A stretch of 64,000 nt of DNA from Nocardioides albus (GTDB lineage: Bacteria; Actinomycetota; Actinomycetes; Propionibacteriales; Nocardioidaceae), in the NCBI RefSeq assembly GCF_014648255.1, contig NZ_BMQT01000001.1, forward strand, positions 248,001 to 312,000, in the 5' to 3' direction. The translations under genes and the position numbers were made by a program. Numbering within the stretch: position 1 is the first letter of the stretch; every line of letters starts with the position of its first letter. Below the pieces are notes generated by a model. It searched no databases, was not told the DNA's origin, and saw only the letters and a program-made list of their open reading frames with translations. Below, piece after piece: positions 18,101 to 25,183 of the stretch.

Positions 18101-18523
18101 TACCTCTACGGCCTGCGCGAGGGCGAGGAGCACGTCGTCGAGCTCTCCGAGGGCAAGACGGTCATCTTCGGGCTCACCGCCGTCTCCGAGCCCGACGAGC
18201 GCGGCATCCGCACCGTCATGGCGACGATCAACGGCCACCTGCGCCCGATCGGGGTACGTGACCGCTCCGTCGCCGCCGAGGTCGCCGCCGCCGAGAAGGC
18301 CGACCCGGCCGTCCCCGGCCAGGTCGCGGCGCCGTTCCAGGGCGTCGTCACCATCTCGGTCGCGGCCGGTGAGTCGGTCAAGGCCGGCGACACCGTCGCC
18401 ACCATCGAGGCCATGAAGATGGAGGCCGCCATCACCGCCCCCGTCGACGGCACCGTCTCCCGCCTCGCCTTCTCCGGCACCCAAGCCGTAGACGGCGGCG
18501 ACCTGGTCCTGGTTCTCGACTGA
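15146..18523 (+). CDS. pyc: pyruvate carboxylase
   Basis: A 1,125-residue single-chain pyruvate carboxylase, the usual length. Order of domains: biotin carboxylase (KVLVANRGEIAIRAFRAG at residue 4, GGGGRGMRR near 165, FIEMNPRIQVEHTVTEE near 290), carboxyltransferase (DTTFRDAHQSLLATRVRT near 530), PYC/OADA domain, and C-terminal biotinyl domain with EAMKMEAAI. It converts pyruvate and bicarbonate to oxaloacetate, feeding the TCA cycle. The gene is monocistronic and convergent with the Erm gene, with an array of 21-nt repeats in the junction. ATG at 15146 is preferred for the TACCGT hexamer 8 nt upstream. Confidence 0.96.
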   Translation: MFTKVLVANRGEIAIRAFRAGFELGAKTVAVFPYEDRGSEHRLKADEAYQIGELGHPIRAYLDPDAIVEVAKQSGADAIYPGYGFLSENPALAEACARAGITFIGPSAEVLTLTGNKATAIAAAKAAGVPTLQSVEPSTDVDALVSAASVLPYPLFVKAVAGGGGRGMRRVDSPDKLREAVETCMREGEAAFGDPTVFIEQAVVEPRHIEVQILADGEGNVIHLFERDCSVQRRHQKVVEIAPAPNLDPELRERICADAVRFAKEIGYSCAGTVEFLLDPAGNYVFIEMNPRIQVEHTVTEEVTDVDLVRSQMRIASGETLADLGLTQDSIQLRGAAMQCRITTEDPANNFRPDTGMITTYRSPGGAGIRVDGGTTYAGAEVSPHFDSMLAKLTCRGRTFEDAVTRARRAVAEFRIRGVATNIPFLQALLDDPDFIAGSITTSFIETHPQLLTARASGDRGTKLLTYLADVTVNQPHGAAPVSLHPVEKLPAVDLSVAPPPGSRDLLRELGPSGFADALRAQEAVAVTDTTFRDAHQSLLATRVRTTDLLGVAGHVARLTPQLWSLEAWGGATYDVALRFLSEDPWERLAALRQAVPNVNLQMLLRGRNTVGYTPYPTEVTDAFVSEAASTGIDVFRIFDALNDVSQMRPAIDAVRATGTSVAEVALCYTGDLSSPDEKLYTLDYYLRLAEEIVSAGAHVLAIKDMAGLLRAPAARTLVTALRSRFDLPVHLHTHDTAGGQLATLLAAIEAGVDAVDAATASMAGTTSQPPLSSLVAATDQTPRATGLSLSAVNSLEPYWEAVRRVYAPFESGLPAPTGRVYRHEIPGGQLSNLRQQAIALGLGEKFEQIEDMYAAANQILGRVPKVTPSSKVIGDLALSLVAAGADPAAFEADPAAYDIPGSVIGFLNGELGDPPGGWPEPFRSKAIAGRTWKSPSPTLSEEDAAGLKSDRRGTLNRLLFPGPTKDFAEARSKWGDVSVISTLDYLYGLREGEEHVVELSEGKTVIFGLTAVSEPDERGIRTVMATINGHLRPIGVRDRSVAAEVAAAEKADPAVPGQVAAPFQGVVTISVAAGESVKAGDTVATIEAMKMEAAITAPVDGTVSRLAFSGTQAVDGGDLVLVLD

Positions 18524-18637
18524 GCCGAGACGTCACGCCCGTCGGCCGAGATGGCACCTTGGTGCCATCTCGGCCGACGTAAGCGACGTCTCGGCCGACG
18601 TAAGCGACGTCTCGGCCAACGTAAGCGACGTCTCGGC
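18524..18637. repeat. 21-nt periodic palindromic array at the pyc/erm junction
   Basis: It begins directly after the pyc stop. One forward unit (18524-18544: GCCGAGACGTC plus a 10-nt tail) is followed by a 30-nt perfect hairpin built from GCCGAGATGGCACC and its complement (18545-18574), and then by three inverted 21-nt units back to back (18575-18595, 18596-18616, 18617-18637) ending in GACGTCTCGGC. The last unit ends 3 nt before the erm stop. Each inverted unit carries an inner dyad GACGT-5-ACGTC. It probably terminates transcription from both sides. Confidence 0.8.
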
Positions 18638-18640
18638 AAG

Positions 18641-19402
18641 TTAGAGACGGACGGCGTACGCCTCGACCCAGTCTTCTGCGCGTAGGTCCCGCGGCAGTAC
18701 GGGTGCCTGAGAGCGCCGGCGGCGCCGGGCGATCTGATCGGCGAGGGCAGCGGGGGTGCCGTTGCGGCGCAGGATCTCGGCTACCCCGCGGCCCCGGCTG
18801 GCGAAGACCCTCGCCACCCTGGACTGGAAGTCACGGAGCTCCGACTCGGGGAGCAACGGGTCGCGACGGCGGTCGATGAGCAGCAGGCCGCCGTCGACAT
18901 TGGGGCTCGGACGGAACGCCGTCGACGGGACCCGGCGGTCGAGGGTGAAGGTGAACCACGGCCACCACTGCGCGGTGAGCTGGGTGGTGCCACCGACGCC
19001 TGCACGCTTGCGGGCGACCTCCCACTGGGTGAGGAGTACGGCATGGCGCCAGGTCTGCACCGCGAGCAGGTGGCGCAGGATCGGGGTGGTCAGGTGGAAC
19101 GGGACGTTGGAGACGACGACCGCGTCCTGCGGTGGCGCGTGGCGCAGGATGTCGCCCTCCGCGATGCACACGTGCGACGCGATCCGGCGGCGCAGCGAGG
19201 CGGCCCGGCGGGAGTCGATCTCGACCCCCTGCAGGGGCCGGCCCAGCTCGGCCAGCGCCAAGGTGATGGCACCGTTGCCGGTGCCCCACTCGACCAGGGG
19301 ACCCGGGCGCTGCGAGGCGAGGTGGACGATGCGGTCGAGAACCGACCTGTCGGTGAGAAAGTTCTGGCCGAGCTCGTGCCGGCCAGGGCGTACGTCGGGC
19401 AT
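18641..19402 (-). CDS. erm: Erm-family 23S rRNA adenine-N6 methyltransferase
   Basis: A 253-residue methyltransferase of the KsgA/Erm fold. HELGQNFLTD near residue 8 is the family opening, VEWGTGNGAITLALAE is the S-adenosylmethionine loop, and SNVPFHLTTPILRHLL holds the catalytic N-[IV]-P-[FY] motif. The tail is arginine-rich. Erm enzymes dimethylate A2058 in 23S rRNA and confer macrolide-lincosamide-streptogramin B resistance. The position between housekeeping genes and the matching base composition suggest an intrinsic gene, not a recent arrival. A GAGGAG ribosome site lies 5 nt before the ATG and can pair with an upstream GCTCCT. A short leader ORF and hairpins precede the gene (see 19407-19565). 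Confidence 0.88.
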   Translation of the reverse strand: MPDVRPGRHELGQNFLTDRSVLDRIVHLASQRPGPLVEWGTGNGAITLALAELGRPLQGVEIDSRRAASLRRRIASHVCIAEGDILRHAPPQDAVVVSNVPFHLTTPILRHLLAVQTWRHAVLLTQWEVARKRAGVGGTTQLTAQWWPWFTFTLDRRVPSTAFRPSPNVDGGLLLIDRRRDPLLPESELRDFQSRVARVFASRGRGVAEILRRNGTPAALADQIARRRRRSQAPVLPRDLRAEDWVEAYAVRL

Positions 19403-19406
19403 GGAT

Positions 19407-19533
19407 GCTCCTCGAGACAGAAGGAGCCGGGCGGCATACGGGTAGCACTCGGAGCCGCCCGGCAGATTGCCAGGTGGCGGCGCGAATGCGACGAGTGCTT
19501 CGGGGAGATCCGCGCCGTCAGCGGCGGCGGATC
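19407..19533 (-). promoter_or_regulatory. candidate translational attenuator of erm
   Basis: Three hairpins lie in the erm leader (minus strand). Hairpin 1 (19507-19533) has arms of 11-12 nt; its 5' arm encodes the last residues of the leader peptide and its loop contains the leader stop codon. Hairpin 2 (19426-19463) has perfect 10-nt arms GCCGGGCGGC. Hairpin 3 (19407-19427) pairs GCTCCT with AGGAGC and so covers the erm ribosome site. Ribosome stalling on the leader would open hairpin 1 and could rearrange the rest. Confidence 0.55.
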
Positions 19534-19565
19534 CGGACGTACGTCGTCATGCAACAGGTACCCAT
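19518..19565 (-). CDS. candidate Erm leader peptide (15 aa)
   Basis: A short ORF reading MGTCCMTTYVRIRRR and stop, 115 nt upstream of the erm start. A second in-frame ATG gives MTTYVRIRRR. The end contains R-I-R and R-R-R, which fit the Arg/Lys-X-Arg/Lys arrest motif of known macrolide-sensing leader peptides such as the RLR type. The stop codon falls in the loop of a hairpin. No strong ribosome site is visible. Family knowledge supports drug-dependent stalling; that it happens here is inferred. Confidence 0.5.
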   Translation of the reverse strand: MGTCCMTTYVRIRRR

Positions 19566-19613
19566 GGCGCTCACGCTAGCGAAGCCGCGGCTCCGCTCGC
19601 ACACCGTTTTCGG

Positions 19614-19633
19614 AGTGACGTCTCGACCGACGC
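19614..19633 (-). repeat. solitary 21-nt-array-like unit
   Basis: GAGTGACGTCTCGACCGACG matches 17 of 20 bases of the inverted unit in the array at 18575-18637. It lies just after the stop of the flavoprotein gene ending at 19640 and upstream of the erm leader. Confidence 0.45.
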
Positions 19634-19639
19634 GGGTGA

Positions 19640-21040
19640 CTACTCGACGTGGTGGAGGCGGCGGGCGACCTCGGCGGTGGAGCCGGAGATCGAGGGGTAG
19701 ACGGTGAAGGTGTTGGCGATCTGGTCGACGGTCAGCCCGGTCGAGACGGCGAGCGCGATCGGGTGGATGAGCTCGGAGGCACGGGGGCCGACGACGACGC
19801 CGCCGATGACGACACCGGTGCCCGGGCGGGAGATGAGCTTGACGAAGCCGTCGGAGATGCCCTGCATCTTGGCGCGCGGGTTGCCCTTGAGGTCGAGGCG
19901 CAAGGTCTCGGCGACGACCTCGCCGGAGTCGACCTGGGCCTGCGAGTAGCCGACCGTGGCGATCTCGGGCGAGGTGAAGACGTTGGCCGCGACCTCCTTG
20001 AGGTCCATCGGGATGACCGCGTCGCCGAGGAAGTGGCGCATCGCGATCCGGCCGGCCATGGCGGCCGTCGAGGCGAGCATGAAGCCGCCGGTGCAGTCGC
20101 CGGCTGCGTACACGCCGTAGGCGGAGGTGCGCGAGACCTTGTCGGTCCGGATGAACCCGCCCTCGTCGAGCTCGATACCGGCGTCTTCGAGGCCGAGGCC
20201 CTCGGTGTTGGGGATCGAGCCGAGGGCGAGGATGCAGTGGCTGCCGGTGACCTCCCGGCCGTCGGTCAGCTTCACGGTGACGACGTCGCCGGAGCGGGTC
20301 ACCGACTCCATCCGCGACTTGCTGAGGATGTTCATGCCCTGACGCTCGAGTACGTCCTGGAGCACGGTCGCCGCGTCCGCGTCCTCACCCGGGAGAACCC
20401 GGTCGCGGGAGGAGACCAGGGTGACCTGTGAACCGAGGTTGAGGTAGGCGCTGGCGAACTCGACACCCGTGACACCCGAGCCCACGACGATCATGTGCGA
20501 GGGCAGGTCGTCGAGGTCATAGACCTGCTCCCAGGTCAGGATCCGCTCGCCGTCGGGCTGCGCGGTGGGCAGCACTCGCGGACGGGCACCGGTGGCGATC
20601 AGGACTGCGTCGTTCTCGATGGCCTCCTCGCCACCGTCCTCGGCCCGGGTCGCGACCACCTGACGCTTGTCGGCGTCGATACGCCCGGTGCCCTTGACGA
20701 TCCGGATCCCGCGCCGGGCCAGCCGACTCTCGATGTCGCTCGACTGCGCCAGCGCGAGCAGCTTGACGCGCTTGTTGACCAGCTCCAGGTCGGCGTAGAG
20801 CTCGGTGGCCGGGTCGCCCTGGTGATCGCGGAAGTGGATGCCCAGGTCGCGGGCGAGCGTCATGTCCGACATCAGCTCGGCGGTGGCGATCAGGGTCTTG
20901 CTGGGCACGCAGTCGGTGAGCACCGCGCTGCCGCCCAGGCCGTCACGGTCGACGACCGTCACCTCCGCGCCGAGCTGCTGCGCGACCAGCGCCGCCTCGT
21001 ATCCGCCTGGACCCCCACCAATGATCGTCACCCGCGCCAT
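19640..21040 (-). CDS. NAD(P)H-quinone dehydrogenase of the flavoprotein disulfide reductase family (LpdA/Rv3303c type)
   Basis: A 466-residue FAD enzyme. The FAD loop TIIGGGPGGYEAALVAQQLG is at the N-terminus, the NAD loop VVGSGVTGVEFASAYLNLG near residue 180, and the second FAD loop YAAGDCTGGFML near residue 315. The redox-active region reads GGSAVLTDCVPSKTL: only one of the two cysteines of lipoamide dehydrogenases remains, as in mycobacterial Rv3303c, which reduces quinones instead of disulfides. ATG at 21040 starts just before the Rossmann strand; an AAGAAT hexamer lies 7 nt upstream. It is separate from the true lipoamide dehydrogenase at 22346. Confidence 0.87.
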   Translation of the reverse strand: MARVTIIGGGPGGYEAALVAQQLGAEVTVVDRDGLGGSAVLTDCVPSKTLIATAELMSDMTLARDLGIHFRDHQGDPATELYADLELVNKRVKLLALAQSSDIESRLARRGIRIVKGTGRIDADKRQVVATRAEDGGEEAIENDAVLIATGARPRVLPTAQPDGERILTWEQVYDLDDLPSHMIVVGSGVTGVEFASAYLNLGSQVTLVSSRDRVLPGEDADAATVLQDVLERQGMNILSKSRMESVTRSGDVVTVKLTDGREVTGSHCILALGSIPNTEGLGLEDAGIELDEGGFIRTDKVSRTSAYGVYAAGDCTGGFMLASTAAMAGRIAMRHFLGDAVIPMDLKEVAANVFTSPEIATVGYSQAQVDSGEVVAETLRLDLKGNPRAKMQGISDGFVKLISRPGTGVVIGGVVVGPRASELIHPIALAVSTGLTVDQIANTFTVYPSISGSTAEVARRLHHVE

Positions 21041-21075
21041 GGGCCGCATTCTTCCACGCCACTGGAACGACAGAA

Positions 21076-21606
21076 TCAGCCCATCGTCTTCTGACCGTCG
21101 ATGGTCTCCCGGATGATGTCGGCGTGGCCCGCGTGCTGGGCGGTCTCGGCCAGGATGTGGGCGAGAGCGCGGCGGTTGGACCAGCGCGCACCGGACTCGA
21201 ACCACGGAGCCTCGGGAAGGGCGTGGTCAGCGTCGAGATCGACGGTGCGGACAAGCTCGTCGGTGGCGGCGGCCACGTCCTCGTACGCCGTGAGGACACC
21301 CGCCAGCGTCTCGTGCTCGGCGAGCACGAAGTCGGCGGCGAACTCGGCGTACTTCTCCGGGCTGAGTTCCTGCGCCACCGTGCCACGGACGATGAAGTCG
21401 GCCCAGCCTCGCTCGACGGCAGCGACGTGCTTGACCAGGCCGCCGAGGCTGAGCTCGGACACTGTCGGGGTGAGCCGGGCCTGCTCGTCGGTCAGGTTCC
21501 GGACAGCGAAGCGCAGGAAACGGCGGTGGTTCGCCAGCGTCTCCAGCAGGTCGGCGCGCTCGCGGCTCAGGGTCGCAGTGGTGGCGTTCACGGCGGTTGC
21601 GGTCAT
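21076..21606 (-). CDS. DinB-family protein
   Basis: A 176-residue four-helix-bundle protein of the DinB/DUF664 family. Candidate metal ligands are the histidines in GGLVKHVAAVERGW near residue 60, and those in LAHILAETAQHAGHADIIRE near residue 150. Homologues are thiol-dependent transferases or hydrolases with mycothiol or bacillithiol; the substrate here is unknown. An AAGGAG ribosome site lies 7 nt before the ATG at 21606. A perfect long dyad (21619-21647) touches this ribosome site, and a TetR regulator is divergent. Confidence 0.8.
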   Translation of the reverse strand: MTATAVNATTATLSRERADLLETLANHRRFLRFAVRNLTDEQARLTPTVSELSLGGLVKHVAAVERGWADFIVRGTVAQELSPEKYAEFAADFVLAEHETLAGVLTAYEDVAAATDELVRTVDLDADHALPEAPWFESGARWSNRRALAHILAETAQHAGHADIIRETIDGQKTMG

Positions 21607-21618
21607 GACTTGGGCTCC

Positions 21619-21647
21619 TTGGTCGTGTTTCCCTCTGACACGACCAA
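21619..21647. promoter_or_regulatory. palindromic operator between dinB-like and tetR genes
   Basis: TTGGTCGTGT, 9 nt, ACACGACCAA: perfect 10-nt arms. It overlaps the ribosome-site side of the dinB-like gene, 13 nt from its start, and lies 80 nt from the TetR start. It could bind the TetR protein or form a hairpin in the dinB mRNA leader. Confidence 0.55.
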
Positions 21648-21715
21648 CGTTATGCGCCAATCAGGTCAGGATCTGTCCTCAATGAACCCGGATCTGGCAG
21701 GAGTTCTGCGGCGAT

Positions 21716-21721
21716 TAACCT
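21716..21721 (+). promoter_or_regulatory. -10 element for tetR gene
   Basis: TAACCT ends 6 nt before the ATG at 21728, consistent with a leaderless transcript. Confidence 0.45.
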
Positions 21722-21727
21722 GCAGGG

Positions 21728-22261
21728 ATGACGAGCCCTGCCACCCCGACCCGAAGCGACGCGGTCCGCAACCGCGACCTCTTGGTCTCCGCTGCCCGCG
21801 AGATCCTCGCCGAGCAGGGTCTCGACGCTCCGATGTCTGCCGTCGCGAAGCGCGCGGGTGTGGGTCAAGGCACCCTCTACCGGCACTTCCCCGACCGGCT
21901 CACCCTGGCCACGGCGGTGCTGGAGGAGAACGTACGCGACATCGAGCAGATCGCGGCCCGACCAGATGCGACCCTGGCCGATGTGCTCGGGGTCGTCACC
22001 TGGCAGATGATCCGCTCGACCGCCTTCATCGGCATCGTCCGCATCAGCGGCGAGGAGACCTCGCAGGACCTTGCCGACCGGGTACGCACCGCCGTCGACG
22101 GACTCCCCACGGAGACACATGGCACCGACGACATCATGCTGGCCATCGCGATGGTCTCCGGCGCGGTGCACGGACCCACCCCCGAAGCCCGCGAGGCCAC
22201 CGCCTGCCGGGCGTGGGGCCTGCTCGGGATCGAGATCGGCCCGGTCACGCCCGCCCGCTAA
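21728..22261 (+). CDS. TetR-family transcriptional regulator
   Basis: A 177-residue regulator with an N-terminal helix-turn-helix (MSAVAKRAGVGQGTLYRHFP, residues 37-56) and a short C-terminal ligand domain of the SBP_C/TetR_C33-like type. It is divergent from the DinB-like gene; the strong dyad between them is a natural target. Ligand unknown. A long hairpin follows the stop and separates it from the convergent lipoamide dehydrogenase gene. Confidence 0.87.
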   Translation: MTSPATPTRSDAVRNRDLLVSAAREILAEQGLDAPMSAVAKRAGVGQGTLYRHFPDRLTLATAVLEENVRDIEQIAARPDATLADVLGVVTWQMIRSTAFIGIVRISGEETSQDLADRVRTAVDGLPTETHGTDDIMLAIAMVSGAVHGPTPEAREATACRAWGLLGIEIGPVTPAR

Positions 22262-22292
22262 CCCGACCGACCTCAGCCGCCGCGCACACGCG

Positions 22293-22336
22293 AAGAGGCC
22301 CGGAACCGCGCTACGTACGCGGGCTCCGGGCCTCTT
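22293..22336. terminator. bidirectional terminator hairpin between tetR and lpdA
   Basis: AAGAGGCCCGG at 22293-22303 pairs with CCGGGCCTCTT at 22326-22336, and GCG/CGC inner arms extend the stem. It sits 31 nt after the tetR stop and 9 nt after the lpdA stop on the other strand. Confidence 0.8.
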
Positions 22337-22345
22337 GCCTCAGAC

Positions 22346-23749
22346 CTACAGGTTGATCATGTGTCCCGCGATGCCGTGGATGGCTTCCTTGACGGCCTCG
22401 GAGAGCGTCGGGTGGGCGAAGATGTTGCGCCCGATCTCGTCGGCGGTGAGGTCCCACTGCTGCGCGAGGGTCAGTGCCGGGAGCTGCTCGGTGACGTCCG
22501 GGCCGATCAGGTGAGCGCCGAGGAGCTCGTTGTGCTCGGCGTCGGCGACGATCTTCACGAAACCGACCGCGTCGCCCAGACCCTGGGCCTTGCCGTTGGC
22601 CGAGAACGGGAAGGTCGCCGTCTTGACGTCGTAGCCCTTCTCCTTGGCCTGCGCCTCGGAGTAGCCGAAGGAACCGATCTGCGGCTGGCAGTAGGTCGCC
22701 CGCGGAACCATGTCGAAGTTGATCTCCATGGTCTCGGCGCCGGCGATGGTCTCGGCGGCGACGATGCCCATGGCCTCGGCGACGTGGGCGAGCATGAACT
22801 TCCCGGTGCAGTCACCGATGGCGTACACGTTCTCGATGTTGGTGCGGCCGCGGCCGTCGATCGCGATGGCCTTGCGGTCGGTCAGCTCGATGCCGACGTT
22901 CTCCAGGCCGTAGCCCTCCACGCGCGGCGCGAAGCCGAACGCGGCCAGGAACTTGTCGGCCTCGATGACGGTCTCCTCGCCACCGGCGGCCGGCGCGACG
23001 GTCACGCGCACGCCCGAGCCGGTGTCCTCGACGCCCTTGACGGCGGTCGAGGTGAGGACCTTGACGCCCAGCTTCTTGTAGTGCTTGAGCAGCTCCTTGG
23101 ACACGTCGGCGTCCTCGGTGGGCACCATCCGGTCGAGGAACTCGACGATGGTGACGTCGACGCCGAAGTTCTTCATGACGTACGCGAACTCGACGCCGAT
23201 CGCGCCGGAGCCGCCGATCACCATGGACTTCGGCACCTCGGCATCGAGGATCTGCTCCTCGTAGGTGACGATGTTCTTGCCGTTCGGCACGACACCCGGG
23301 ACGCTGCGGACCGTGGCGCCGGTGGCGATGATCAGGTTGTCGAAGGTGTAGTCGGTGTTGGCACCGTCCTTCGCGACCGAGATCGACTTCGGACCGGTGA
23401 GCGTTCCCCAGCCGTCGATCTCGGTGATCTTGTTCTTCTTCATCAGGAAGTGGACGCCCTTGACGATCCCGGCGCTCACCTGGCGGGAGCGCGCGTGGGT
23501 CGTGGAGAACTCGAGGTGGGCGTCACCGACGATCCCGAACTTCTGCTTCTCCTTCGGGTCGTTGAGGGTGTGGGCCAGCTCGGCGTTCTTCAGCAGCGCC
23601 TTGGACGGGATGCACCCGACGTTGAGGCAGACGCCGCCCCAGTACTTGTCTTCGACGACGGCGACGGACTTGCCGAGCTGAGCGGCACGGATGGCGGCGA
23701 CGTAGCCACCGGGGCCAGCGCCGAGGACGAGAACATCAAAGTGGGTCAC
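22346..23749 (-). CDS. lpdA: dihydrolipoyl dehydrogenase
   Basis: A 467-residue E3 flavoprotein. The FAD loop [20 protein letters not shown] is at the N-terminus and the redox disulfide [16 protein letters not shown] is near residue 40 with both cysteines. The NAD loop is [20 protein letters not shown], the second FAD loop [14 protein letters not shown], and the C-terminal His-Glu pair [12 protein letters not shown] completes the active site. It reoxidises lipoamide in pyruvate and 2-oxoglutarate dehydrogenase complexes and glycine cleavage. GTG at 23749 is chosen because TACCCT lies 8 nt upstream; an upstream reading from 23779 is unlikely. The gene stands alone. Confidence 0.95.
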   Translation of the reverse strand: MTHFDVLVLGAGPGGYVAAIRAAQLGKSVAVVEDKYWGGVCLNVGCIPSKALLKNAELAHTLNDPKEKQKFGIVGDAHLEFSTTHARSRQVSAGIVKGVHFLMKKNKITEIDGWGTLTGPKSISVAKDGANTDYTFDNLIIATGATVRSVPGVVPNGKNIVTYEEQILDAEVPKSMVIGGSGAIGVEFAYVMKNFGVDVTIVEFLDRMVPTEDADVSKELLKHYKKLGVKVLTSTAVKGVEDTGSGVRVTVAPAAGGEETVIEADKFLAAFGFAPRVEGYGLENVGIELTDRKAIAIDGRGRTNIENVYAIGDCTGKFMLAHVAEAMGIVAAETIAGAETMEINFDMVPRATYCQPQIGSFGYSEAQAKEKGYDVKTATFPFSANGKAQGLGDAVGFVKIVADAEHNELLGAHLIGPDVTEQLPALTLAQQWDLTADEIGRNIFAHPTLSEAVKEAIHGIAGHMINL

Positions 23750-23756
23750 GCATCCA

Positions 23757-23762
23757 AGGGTA
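23757..23762 (-). promoter_or_regulatory. -10 element for lpdA
   Basis: TACCCT on the minus strand ends 7 nt before GTG 23749, implying a leaderless mRNA. Confidence 0.45.
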
Positions 23763-23808
23763 GACCGCCGATAACACACAGATCCCAGTCGGGCCAGCGA
23801 CTGAGCGG

Positions 23809-23814
23809 TAACCT
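23809..23814 (+). promoter_or_regulatory. -10 element for gamma-glutamylcyclotransferase-like gene
   Basis: TAACCT ends 8 nt before the GTG start at 23823. Confidence 0.4.
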
Positions 23815-23822
23815 CGTGTTCC

Positions 23823-24275
23823 GTGACTCTCTACGCGGCCTATGGCGTCAACCTCGACCCAGCGCTGATGAGCGAGCGCTGCCCCCATTCCCCGCTACGG
23901 ACCACCGGCTGGCTCAGCGGCTGGCGGCTCACCTTCGGCGGCGAGGACAACGCCTTGCGCGAGGGACCGATGGTCACCATCGTCCAGGATCCCTTCGAGC
24001 AGGTCTTCGTCGCCGTCTACGACGTCGTGGACCAGGACATGGAAGCGCTGGAGAAGTGGGAGCTGGCCGACATGGGCCTCTACTTCAAGACCAAGGTGCG
24101 GATCTCCGCCCTGGCCGAGGACCTGCTCTGCGAGGCCTATGTGCTGGACACGTACGAGGGCGGGATCCCGGACGCCCGCTACCTGGGCGCGCTCGCCGAT
24201 GCCGCCGAGGCGGCCGGGGCGCCGGACGACTACGTGCATGCGCTGCGTACGAGGCCCTGCCGGTCCAACGACTGA
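23823..24275 (+). CDS. gamma-glutamylcyclotransferase-like protein
   Basis: A 150-residue protein of the GGCT-like (AIG2) fold. It opens with [18 protein letters not shown], the family's YGxN loop that binds the substrate amino group, and has [13 protein letters not shown] near residue 32. The acidic residue expected in catalysis may be in [16 protein letters not shown]. Family members release 5-oxoproline from gamma-glutamyl compounds; the substrate is unknown. GTG 23823 begins directly before the first beta strand. The lpdA gene is divergent and the purine nucleoside phosphorylase gene follows. Confidence 0.75.
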   Translation: MTLYAAYGVNLDPALMSERCPHSPLRTTGWLSGWRLTFGGEDNALREGPMVTIVQDPFEQVFVAVYDVVDQDMEALEKWELADMGLYFKTKVRISALAEDLLCEAYVLDTYEGGIPDARYLGALADAAEAAGAPDDYVHALRTRPCRSND

Positions 24276-24287
24276 GGCTCGTGGCGG

Positions 24288-24308
24288 TGGTCGAGCTCGT
24301 CGGGACCA
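24288..24308. repeat. REP-like palindrome
   Basis: TGGTCGAG-5-CGGGACCA type dyad, an inverted relative of the palindrome at 7996-8014. It lies between the cyclotransferase and punA genes. Confidence 0.35.
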
Positions 24309-24312
24309 GGTC

Positions 24313-24318
24313 TAAACT
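24313..24318 (+). promoter_or_regulatory. -10 element for punA
   Basis: TAAACT ends 6 nt before the GTG start at 24325; leaderless transcript expected. Confidence 0.5.
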
Positions 24319-24324
24319 CAGCGA

Positions 24325-25122
24325 GTGACCACGCCTTACGAACTCGCCAAGGAAGCCGCCGCCGCGCTCGCAGAGAAGACCGGTGTCGAGAAGCACGATG
24401 TCGCGCTGGTGCTGGGCTCGGGCTGGCTGCCCGCCGCCGACGCGCTGGGGGCTGACTACACCGAGATCGACACCACCGACCTGCCCGGTTTCAGCGCCGC
24501 CGCGGTCGCCGGTCACAGCGGCAAGATCCGCTCGATCCGGTCGGCGAGCGGTCGCAACCTGCTGGTCTTCCTCAGCCGCACCCACTTCTACGAGGGCAAG
24601 GGCGTCGCCGCGGTCGTGCACCCGATCCGCACCGCGGCGGCCGCCGGCTGCTCGACGATGGTTCTGACCAACGGCTGCGGGGGCCTCAACCCGTCGTGGT
24701 CGCCGGGCACGCCGGTCCTGATCAAGGACCACATCAACCTCACCGCCTCGTCCCCGCTGGTCGGGGCAAACTTCGTCGACCTCACCGACCTCTACTCCGC
24801 GCGTCTGCGCGACCTGGCCAAGCAGGTCGACTCCTCCTTGGACGAAGGCGTGTACGTCCAGTTCACCGGCCCCCACTACGAGACCCCTGCCGAGGTGAAG
24901 ATGGCCGGGATCCTCGGCGGCGACCTGGTCGGCATGTCGACCACTCTCGAAGCGATCGCGGCCCGCGAGGCCGGGATGGAGATCCTCGGGATCTCGCTGG
25001 TCACCAACTTGGCCGCGGGCATCTCCGACCAGCCGCTGAACCACGCCGAGGTCCTCGAGGCCGGCCGCAACGCCGCCACCCGGATGGGCGGGCTGCTGAG
25101 CAACCTCGTTCCCAAGATCTGA
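24325..25122 (+). CDS. punA: purine-nucleoside phosphorylase
   Basis: A 265-residue trimeric-type purine nucleoside phosphorylase. The phosphate-binding segments LVLGSGWLP and VAGHSGKI, then LSRTHFYEGKG, the base-binding strand VLTNGCGGLN, and QFTGPHYETPAEVKM with VGMSTTLEAIAAREAGMEIL are all in family order. It splits inosine, guanosine and deoxy forms into base and (deoxy)ribose-1-phosphate. It begins a block with a phosphopentomutase-like gene, deoC, adenosine deaminase and nucleoside import genes, so it is part of nucleoside salvage. GTG at 24325 is supported by the TAAACT hexamer. Confidence 0.94.
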   Translation: MTTPYELAKEAAAALAEKTGVEKHDVALVLGSGWLPAADALGADYTEIDTTDLPGFSAAAVAGHSGKIRSIRSASGRNLLVFLSRTHFYEGKGVAAVVHPIRTAAAAGCSTMVLTNGCGGLNPSWSPGTPVLIKDHINLTASSPLVGANFVDLTDLYSARLRDLAKQVDSSLDEGVYVQFTGPHYETPAEVKMAGILGGDLVGMSTTLEAIAAREAGMEILGISLVTNLAAGISDQPLNHAEVLEAGRNAATRMGGLLSNLVPKI

Positions 25123-25170
25123 GTCGCTCGACGCCCTCGCTTGTCTTCGGTCTTCCGCCACCAGATGACC

Positions 25171-25176
25171 TAGGGT
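25171..25176 (+). promoter_or_regulatory. -10 element for phospho-sugar mutase gene
   Basis: TAGGGT ends 7 nt before the ATG at 25184. Confidence 0.45.
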
Positions 25177-25183
25177 CAGATCC

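Noticed and set aside
18524..18637. CRISPR array
   Set aside because: Units are contiguous 21-mers without unique spacers, change orientation within the array, and no cas genes are present.
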